Shown piece after piece: positions 25,008 to 30,433 of a DNA stretch of 30,433 bases. Source of the stretch: Mageeibacillus sp. UBA1212 (GTDB lineage: Bacteria > Bacillota > Clostridia > UBA1212); NCBI GenBank assembly GCA_002309655.1, contig DBXM01000040.1, forward strand, positions 1-30,433, written 5' to 3'. The position numbers and the translations under genes are program-made. Within the stretch, counting starts at the first letter, position 1, and the number at the start of each line of letters is the position of its first letter. Below the pieces are notes generated by a model. That model was not told the origin of the DNA and did no database searches. It worked only from the letters and a program-made list of their open reading frames with translations.

Positions 25008-26183
25008 ATGAAAAAAGTCGGAATCATCGGGTCGACGGGGTCGATCGGAACACAGGCGCTTCAGGTGATACGGGAGCTGAACGGCGAAGAACCGGAAAGC
25101 TTTTCCGTGTCGGTGCTGGCGTGCGGCGGGAACGTCGGACTGCTCGCGAGGCAGGCGGCGGAGTTTCTGCCGGAGGCGGTTTCCGTCGGCGACAAAAACG
25201 GCGCGGAACAGTTTCGCGAGCTGATCGGAGAGCTGAGACCGGGATACAAGCCCGAGGTTTTCTACGGTGCGAATGGCCTCAAAAAAGCCGCCGCCTACGA
25301 TCAGGACATCCTGCTCAACTCGGTCGTCGGAATGGTCGGAATCGAGCCGACTCTCGCGGCAGTCAAAAAAGGGACCGACATAGCGCTCGCGAACAAGGAG
25401 ACGCTTGTAGCGGCCGGCGAAATCGTGATGAGAGAGGCAAAAAAGAGCGGCTCGCGGATACTTCCTGTCGACAGCGAGCACTCGGCTGTATTCCAGTGCC
25501 TCGAGGGGATGAGAAGCGAGGACGTAGAGAGCGTTATCCTGACGTGCTCCGGAGGTCCGTTCAGAACGTATTCAAAGGAACGGCTTGAGGAAGTCACGCT
25601 CGAACAGGCGCTCAACCACCCGACGTGGAAAATGGGCGGCAAGATCACCGTCGACTGCGCGACGCTCATGAACAAGGGACTCGAGGTCATCGAGGCGTCG
25701 AGGCTTTTCGGGCTTCCGGTCGACAGAGTCGAGGTCGCCGTCCACCCGCAGAGCATAATCCACTCCATGGTGAGGACGAGAGACGGAGCGGTTTTCGCCC
25801 AGATGGGTGTGCCGTCGATGAAGCTTCCGATAAGATACGCGTTCGCGCACCCGGTGAGACACGCCGCGGGGGCTGAGAAACTCGATCTTTTCGCGAACTC
25901 TCCGCTCACTTTCGAAAAGCCGGACACGGACAGGTTCCCGTGCCTCGCGCTCGCGTATGAGGCAGGAAGAACGGGCGGAACGATGCCCGCGTGCATGAAC
26001 GCCGCGAACGAAAAGGCCGTCAGCCTGTTCTTTAGAGGAGCCGTCAGGTTCGCCGACATCCCGCTGATCGTGGAGAGGGCGATGGAGGCCCACGTTCCGG
26101 TCGGCAACCCGGGAATCAGGGATATCCTCGCGGTTGGAAAAGAGACGTACAGGACCGCCGGAGAGGACCTTTTGAGGCGGTAA
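25008..26183 (+). CDS. dxr: 1-deoxy-D-xylulose 5-phosphate reductoisomerase
   Basis: Dxr converts DXP to 2-C-methyl-D-erythritol 4-phosphate with NADPH, the first committed step of the MEP isoprenoid pathway. The 391-residue protein starts with the NADPH motif GSTGSIGTQAL at residues 8-18. ANKETLVAAG and PVDSEHSAVFQC carry the metal and substrate residues; a late MNAANEKAV block is also present. The ATG at 25008 has GAGGAGA just upstream; the in-frame start at 24984 is unsupported. Its neighbours uppS, cdsA, rseP and ispG form the usual lipid and isoprenoid block. Confidence 0.97.
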   Translation: MKKVGIIGSTGSIGTQALQVIRELNGEEPESFSVSVLACGGNVGLLARQAAEFLPEAVSVGDKNGAEQFRELIGELRPGYKPEVFYGANGLKKAAAYDQDILLNSVVGMVGIEPTLAAVKKGTDIALANKETLVAAGEIVMREAKKSGSRILPVDSEHSAVFQCLEGMRSEDVESVILTCSGGPFRTYSKERLEEVTLEQALNHPTWKMGGKITVDCATLMNKGLEVIEASRLFGLPVDRVEVAVHPQSIIHSMVRTRDGAVFAQMGVPSMKLPIRYAFAHPVRHAAGAEKLDLFANSPLTFEKPDTDRFPCLALAYEAGRTGGTMPACMNAANEKAVSLFFRGAVRFADIPLIVERAMEAHVPVGNPGIRDILAVGKETYRTAGEDLLRR

Positions 26184-26206
26184 CACGCGTCGATTATTTG
26201 AATGAA

Positions 26207-26250
26207 GCGGCGCCCGCCTAAACCTTCAAAAAAAGCGGGGCGGGCGCCGC
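26207..26250. other. Perfect 12-bp stem-loop between dxr and rseP
   Basis: GCGGCGCCCGCC (26207-26218) pairs without mismatch with GGCGGGCGCCGC (26239-26250) around a 20-nt A-rich loop. On the + strand GATATTAAAC follows, with no T tract. It is a very stable hairpin 23 nt after the dxr stop and may pause, process or protect the message rather than end it. Confidence 0.6.
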
Positions 26251-26344
26251 GATATTAAACAGCGGCAGTGCATTTAAGCGGCGTGTCAGAGACGTGCCGG
26301 ACGGCTTATTTGAAGAGGCCGGGGCACCGCTGCGGGGAGATTTT

Positions 26345-27634
26345 ATGAACGTATTTTTAGGCATTCTCATAATGCTTTTGATTTTGAGCATTCTCACCGT
26401 TATTCACGAGTGGGGGCATTTTATAGCCGCGCGCATTTTCAAGGTCAAGGTCGAGGAATTCTCGATTTTCATGGGGCCGAAGCTTTTCGCGCGCAGGTCG
26501 AAAAAGACGGGTACGCAGTTTACGCTGCGCCTTTTCCCGGTCGGCGGATACTGCGCGTTCGCGGACGACAACGGCGACACTGAGTCAAAGGACTCTCTTT
26601 ACACGCAAAAATGGTACAAGCGCGCCGTGATTTACGCCGCCGGCGTTATCATGAACATAATCCTCGCATGGATAATCTGCATGACGATCGTCGGAACAGG
26701 CAATTTCTACACGAACACGCTTCGCGAGGTCAAAGCGGACTCCACCGCCGCGTTCGTCGGCCTTGAGACAGGCGACAAGATCGTAAAGGCGGGCGGCCTC
26801 CGCGTTGTAACGGGCACCGACTTTTCGCTCGCCACGTACGCGATCAAAGACCAAAACCCTGCCGAGGACGTGATGGATTCGGCCTACACGCTTTATTATA
26901 AAAAGACGTCGGACGGCCGCACGGTCAGATACGACATCAAAAAGAACATTCAGTACAAGGAAGTCGAGAACGAAAAGGGCGAAAAGTCCTATACCTACGA
27001 CACCTATTCCTACAATATCACGGTCACAGACGGCGACAAAACCACCGTGTACGACTGGTTCGTGAAGGTCAACTCGATCAGCGAGGCGGGCGACTCGGCC
27101 AACTGCACCGTCACGAAGACGGTCGACGGCGAGCGGCTCTCCGAGGAGACGTACGACATGTCCGCCGAGGCTTTCTGCACGCTCGGGAACAACGACCTCA
27201 TGCCTGTCAACTCGAAGAACGTTTTCGCGGTCATCGGAAGCGGCTTCAACGAGATGGTCTCGATGGTCAAGTCGGTTTACGTTTCGATCTGGTGGCTCAT
27301 TACCGGCAAGGTCGGATTCGACACACTGGCAGGACCGGTCGGTCTCACGAAGGTCGTTTCCGACGTCGTGGGCGCGAAGGCGAAAACCGGGCTCAAGTTC
27401 ATTACGTTGCTCAACCTGACGGCGCTCATCAGTGCGAACCTGGGCGTCATCAACGCGCTTCCGTTCCCGGGACTCGACGGCTTCCATCTGCTGCTCATCG
27501 TTATTGAACTTCTGAGGGGCGGCAAAAAAGTCTCGCCGAAGGTCCAGAATATCATTTCATACGTCGGCCTCGCGCTGCTGATCATTCTGGCAATCGCGGT
27601 CGCGGCGATGGATATTTTCAAGATCGTCGGGTAG
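26345..27634 (+). CDS. rseP: RseP-type site-2 membrane metalloprotease
   Basis: This is an intramembrane zinc protease that cleaves membrane segments of regulators such as anti-sigma factors, and signal-peptide remnants. In the 429-residue protein the zinc site HEWGH is at residues 21-25 in the first membrane helix, and the third ligand block NALPFPGLDG at 370-379. A PDZ-like region starts after the second hydrophobic segment (AAFVGLETGDKIVKAGG). It is followed by about 120 charged residues (~180-300) that are longer and more divergent than a plain PDZ domain. GGGGAGA precedes the ATG at 26345; an upstream in-frame start at 26294 is unsupported. Cleavage of the membrane protein at 20883-21977 would be a plausible but untested link. 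Confidence 0.93.
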   Translation: MNVFLGILIMLLILSILTVIHEWGHFIAARIFKVKVEEFSIFMGPKLFARRSKKTGTQFTLRLFPVGGYCAFADDNGDTESKDSLYTQKWYKRAVIYAAGVIMNIILAWIICMTIVGTGNFYTNTLREVKADSTAAFVGLETGDKIVKAGGLRVVTGTDFSLATYAIKDQNPAEDVMDSAYTLYYKKTSDGRTVRYDIKKNIQYKEVENEKGEKSYTYDTYSYNITVTDGDKTTVYDWFVKVNSISEAGDSANCTVTKTVDGERLSEETYDMSAEAFCTLGNNDLMPVNSKNVFAVIGSGFNEMVSMVKSVYVSIWWLITGKVGFDTLAGPVGLTKVVSDVVGAKAKTGLKFITLLNLTALISANLGVINALPFPGLDGFHLLLIVIELLRGGKKVSPKVQNIISYVGLALLIILAIAVAAMDIFKIVG

Positions 27635-27681
27635 CGTTTGAGATTCGATTTAAATCGCAAAAATGGAACGGAGAGTGTTTC

Positions 27682-28791
27682 ATGTTTAAAAGGGAACAGA
27701 CAAGACAGGTCGCCGTCGGCGGCGTGAAGATCGGCGGCGGAGCGCCCGTGACGGTACAGTCGATGACAAACACCGACACAAGGGACGCGAAGGCGACCGT
27801 CGAACAGATAAAAAGGCTTCAGGAGGCGGGCTGCGAGATCGTCAGGGTCGCGGTTCCCGATATGGAGGCGGCGCGCGCGATAGCTTCCATCAGGCCGCAA
27901 ATCTCGATTCCGCTTGTCGCAGACATTCATTTTGACTACAGGCTCGCGCTCGAATCGATCGATTCCGGCGCCGACAAGATCCGCATCAACCCCGGGAACA
28001 TCGGCTCGTACGAAAAGACCGCGGCGGTGACGGAAAAGTGCGCCAGGTTCGGAATTCCGATCAGAATCGGCGTGAATGGAGGCTCGCTCGAGAAGAAGCT
28101 TCTCGAAAAGTACGGAGGGGCGACGGCGGAGGCGCTCGCGGAGAGCGCGGAGGACCACGTCAGAATACTTGAGTCGCTCGGGTTTTACGATACGGTCGTC
28201 TCAATGAAGGCGTCGGACGTTATGACGACTCTCGGCGCGTACAGGATTTTCGCGGAGAAGTTCGACTATCCGCTCCACGTGGGCATCACTGAGGCGGGAA
28301 CGGTCTGGGGCGGCACGGTAAAATCCTGCGTTGGCCTCGGCGCGGTTCTGGCGGCGGGTATCGGCGACACGGTCAGGGTATCGCTTACGGGCGACCCGGT
28401 CGAAGAGGTGAGAGTCGCGAGAAAGGCGCTCCAGTCGCTCGGTTTAGGCGGCAACAGGCACTATGAATTCACTTCGTGCCCGACGTGCGGACGGACGTGC
28501 GTCGACCTCATAGGCACCGCGGAGAAGATCGAGAACGGGCTTGACGCGCTTGAGTCACAGGGCCTTTTCGAGAGACCTTTCCGTGCGGCGGTTATGGGCT
28601 GCGCGGTGAACGGGCCGGGCGAGGCGAGAGAGGCCGACATAGGGCTCGCGGGAGGCGACGGATGCTTCCTGATTTTTGAAAAAGGCGAAATAACGGGAAA
28701 GATTCCCGAAGAGGACGCGGCCGCGAGATTCCTTGAGATAGTCAGGGAGCGGTTTGCGAAAAAGATTGACGGAGGAAAAGAAAATGAGTGA
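27682..28791 (+). CDS. ispG: 4-hydroxy-3-methylbut-2-enyl diphosphate synthase
   Basis: IspG (GcpE) reduces MEcPP to HMBPP using a [4Fe-4S] cluster, the penultimate MEP step. The 369-residue protein begins with a TIM-barrel part (VTVQSMTNTDTRD, then LVADIHFDYRLAL and RINPGNIG). It ends in the cluster domain, with Cys266, Cys269, Cys307 and the unusual ligand Glu314 in GCAVNGPGEA. It is the short bacterial form without the plant-type insert. GGAG precedes the ATG, 48 nt after rseP. Its stop overlaps the following mrp gene by eight bases, so a cluster-dependent enzyme and a cluster-carrier ATPase are co-translated. Confidence 0.97.
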   Translation: MFKREQTRQVAVGGVKIGGGAPVTVQSMTNTDTRDAKATVEQIKRLQEAGCEIVRVAVPDMEAARAIASIRPQISIPLVADIHFDYRLALESIDSGADKIRINPGNIGSYEKTAAVTEKCARFGIPIRIGVNGGSLEKKLLEKYGGATAEALAESAEDHVRILESLGFYDTVVSMKASDVMTTLGAYRIFAEKFDYPLHVGITEAGTVWGGTVKSCVGLGAVLAAGIGDTVRVSLTGDPVEEVRVARKALQSLGLGGNRHYEFTSCPTCGRTCVDLIGTAEKIENGLDALESQGLFERPFRAAVMGCAVNGPGEAREADIGLAGGDGCFLIFEKGEITGKIPEEDAAARFLEIVRERFAKKIDGGKENE

Positions 28792-29647
28792 GTCTTGCAA
28801 TCATGACTGCAACAACTGCTCGGCCGCCTGCGACAGCAGACAGGAAGAGGGCGGAAACAAGAAGGAGTCGTTCCTGGCTCCGCAGAACGCGCTCAGCGAC
28901 GTGAAACACGTCATCGGCGTCGTCAGCGGCAAGGGCGGCGTAGGCAAATCGCTTGTCACGTCGATGCTCGCCGTAAATATGGCGAGGCGCGGCTACAGCA
29001 CAGCGATACTCGACGCGGACGTAACGGGACCGTCGATACCGAAGCTTTTCGGCATCAGGGATTCCGCGACTTCAGACAACATGGGCATCTACCCGGTGCT
29101 CTCCAAAACGGGCATTGAGATCATGTCGACGAATCTGCTTCTTGAGCACGACACCGATCCCGTCATCTGGAGAGGTCCCATTATCGCGGGCGCCGTCAAG
29201 CAGTTCTGGACGGACGTCATCTGGGAGGACGTTGATTTTATGTTCGTGGACATGCCTCCCGGAACGGGCGACGTGCCACTTACGGTTTTCCAGTCGCTTC
29301 CCGTCGAGGGCGTCGTCGTTGTGACTTCGCCGCAGGAGCTTGTCTCGATGATCGTCGCGAAGGCGGTCAAAATGGCGGCTCTGCTTAACATTCCCGTGCT
29401 CGGCATCGTTGAAAACATGTCGTATTTCGAGTGCCCCGACTGCGGGAAGCGCCACAGCATTTTCGGCGACAGCAGGGTCGAGGAGACGGCGGAGGCGCTT
29501 GGAATCGCCAACGTCGCGAAGATCCCGGTCGACCCGAAGCTGGCCGCCGCGTGCGATAAGGGAATGATCGAGCTTTTTGAATCCGACGCGCTGGACGGGC
29601 TTTTAGAAATCATAGAAAAGCTCGCGGCCGGCGACGAAAAGAACTGA
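28784..29647 (+). CDS. Mrp/NBP35-type iron-sulfur carrier ATPase
   Basis: Mrp proteins are P-loop ATPases that hold and deliver [4Fe-4S] clusters to apo-proteins. The 287-residue protein has a four-cysteine N-terminus (Cys5, 9, 12, 16), as in NBP35 and clostridial Mrp forms. It then has the deviant Walker A GKGGVGKS, the DADVTGPSIPKLFG block, VDMPPGTGD, and the CxxC pair Cys217/Cys220 (CPDCGKR) that bridges a cluster between subunits. GGAGGAAAAG precedes ATG 28784; a start at 28754 would extend into ispG without support. Overlap with ispG, a [4Fe-4S] enzyme, suggests that it may serve that protein among others. Confidence 0.92.
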   Translation: MSESCNHDCNNCSAACDSRQEEGGNKKESFLAPQNALSDVKHVIGVVSGKGGVGKSLVTSMLAVNMARRGYSTAILDADVTGPSIPKLFGIRDSATSDNMGIYPVLSKTGIEIMSTNLLLEHDTDPVIWRGPIIAGAVKQFWTDVIWEDVDFMFVDMPPGTGDVPLTVFQSLPVEGVVVVTSPQELVSMIVAKAVKMAALLNIPVLGIVENMSYFECPDCGKRHSIFGDSRVEETAEALGIANVAKIPVDPKLAAACDKGMIELFESDALDGLLEIIEKLAAGDEKN

Positions 29648-29759
29648 CGGAAAACAGACGGGAAAGCTGACGTATTAACGGACGGAGACGAAGAATAAAC
29701 GCAAGATTTTCAGAAGAATTACGCGCGAAAGATGTGAAACCAGGGGAGGAGGCGACGGT

Positions 29760-30433
29760 ATGAAATTCACCAAGATGCAGGGCATCGGAAACGACTACAT
29801 ATACGTGTACACCGTTGAGGAGGTCGTGCCGGAGCCTTCGAAAACAGCCGTCGCGGTCAGCGACAGGCACTTCGGAATCGGTTCGGACGGACTGATCCTC
29901 ATTGGGAGAAACGGCGCAGGGACGTTCACGATGGACATCTACAACGCCGACGGTTCCCGCGGAAAAATGTGCGGGAACGGCATCCGCTGCGTCGGGAAGT
30001 ACCTCTACGACAGGGGGCTCACCGGAGGCGCTGACGAGGTCGATATCGACACGCAATCCGGCGTGAAGCACCTAAAACTTCTTGTCTCAGGCAGAAAGTG
30101 CACAGGCGCGTCCGTAAATATGGGAACTCCGGAATTCGAGCCGCCTGAGGTGCCTTACAACCCTTCGTTCGCTTCGGACGGTAAGCTCAGGCTTGCGGGA
30201 GGCACGGAGCTGTTCGCGGAGATACTCTCAATGGGGAATCCGCACTGCGTTATATTCACCGATCCCGGCGTCGTCGGTTCGCTGGACCTCGAAAAAGTGG
30301 GGCCTCTTTTCGAAAACCACCCGGCTTTCCCGGAGCGCGTAAACACAGAGTTTATAGAGGTTACCGGCGAAAACGAACTCAAAATGCGTGTCTGGGAGCG
30401 CGGCTCGGGCGAGACCCTCGCCTGCGGGACCGG
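29760..30433 (+). CDS. dapF: Diaminopimelate epimerase, 3' end outside the window
   Basis: DapF interconverts LL- and meso-diaminopimelate for lysine and peptidoglycan. About 224 codons are present and the gene runs off the right edge. It starts MKFTKMQGIGNDY, the family opening. The first catalytic cysteine is Cys71 in MCGNGIRCVG and the second is Cys222 in LACGTG, in the last bases of the window. GMGNPH-like and substrate blocks (SMGNPHCVIF, ERVNTEF) lie between. A strong GGGGAGGAGG ribosome binding site ends eight bases before the ATG. It lies 112 nt after mrp with no clear promoter in the gap. Confidence 0.95.
   Translation, partial: MKFTKMQGIGNDYIYVYTVEEVVPEPSKTAVAVSDRHFGIGSDGLILIGRNGAGTFTMDIYNADGSRGKMCGNGIRCVGKYLYDRGLTGGADEVDIDTQSGVKHLKLLVSGRKCTGASVNMGTPEFEPPEVPYNPSFASDGKLRLAGGTELFAEILSMGNPHCVIFTDPGVVGSLDLEKVGPLFENHPAFPERVNTEFIEVTGENELKMRVWERGSGETLACGT

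Noticed and set aside
26585..27487. Minus-strand open frame of 300 codons opposite rseP
   Set aside because: Arg/Val/Asp-rich composition, typical of an antisense shadow; rseP has both zinc motifs in the plus frame.
1..30433. CRISPR array, tRNA genes, prophage or insertion sequence genes
   Set aside because: No regularly spaced repeats, no cloverleaf-like sequences noticed by eye, and no transposase or integrase motifs. A covariance-model scan would be the decisive test for small RNAs.

Overview
The window is about 30 kb of GC-rich chromosomal DNA with almost every gene on the + strand. It reads like a Gram-positive, anaerobic Clostridia-type bacterium, probably a high-GC lineage. The signs are strong AGGAGG-type ribosome binding sites, sigma-A-like promoters (TTGACA/TATAAT class), a lipobox lipoprotein, the paired glgC/glgD genes typical of Firmicutes, a trmK-Nif3 pair, and the order frr-uppS-cdsA-dxr-rseP-ispG. 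The species cannot be named from sequence alone. No tRNA, rRNA, CRISPR array, transposase or phage gene was seen.

Layout. Positions 1-5150 carry a DUF368 undecaprenyl-phosphate carrier, trmK, a Nif3 protein, tsaD and a DEDDh exonuclease with a long basic tail. A zinc-ribbon membrane protein follows (5276-6574). Positions 6668-15472 form a glycogen cluster: glgC, glgD, glgA, glgP and a GH13 alpha-amylase-family enzyme, with no glgB branching enzyme. A 218-bp element with terminal inverted repeats lies between glgD and glgA, and three stem-loops lie between glgA and glgP. Positions 15492-17248 hold an amidohydrolase and an unrecognised membrane-anchored protein. A 913-residue metallophosphoesterase lipoprotein follows from its own promoter (17498-20239).

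Positions 20340-22090 form a visibly more AT-rich, terminator-bounded island of two genes. The first encodes an XRE helix-turn-helix fused to a sigma-region-4-like domain, with no sigma region 2. The second encodes a single-pass membrane protein placed where an anti-sigma factor would be. A perfect 19-bp palindrome covers the promoter -10. This is the best candidate here for an undescribed system.

Positions 22137-30433 return to core genes: ribosome recycling (frr), isoprenoid and lipid carrier synthesis (uppS, cdsA, dxr, ispG), the site-2 protease rseP, an Mrp-type Fe-S carrier ATPase, and the start of dapF, which runs off the window. Dxr and IspG belong to the MEP pathway. UppS turns its products into undecaprenyl diphosphate, the DUF368 protein probably returns that carrier's monophosphate across the membrane, and DapF supplies meso-diaminopimelate. 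Much of the core content therefore converges on cell-envelope synthesis. Several start codons were reassigned from promoter and ribosome-binding-site evidence.
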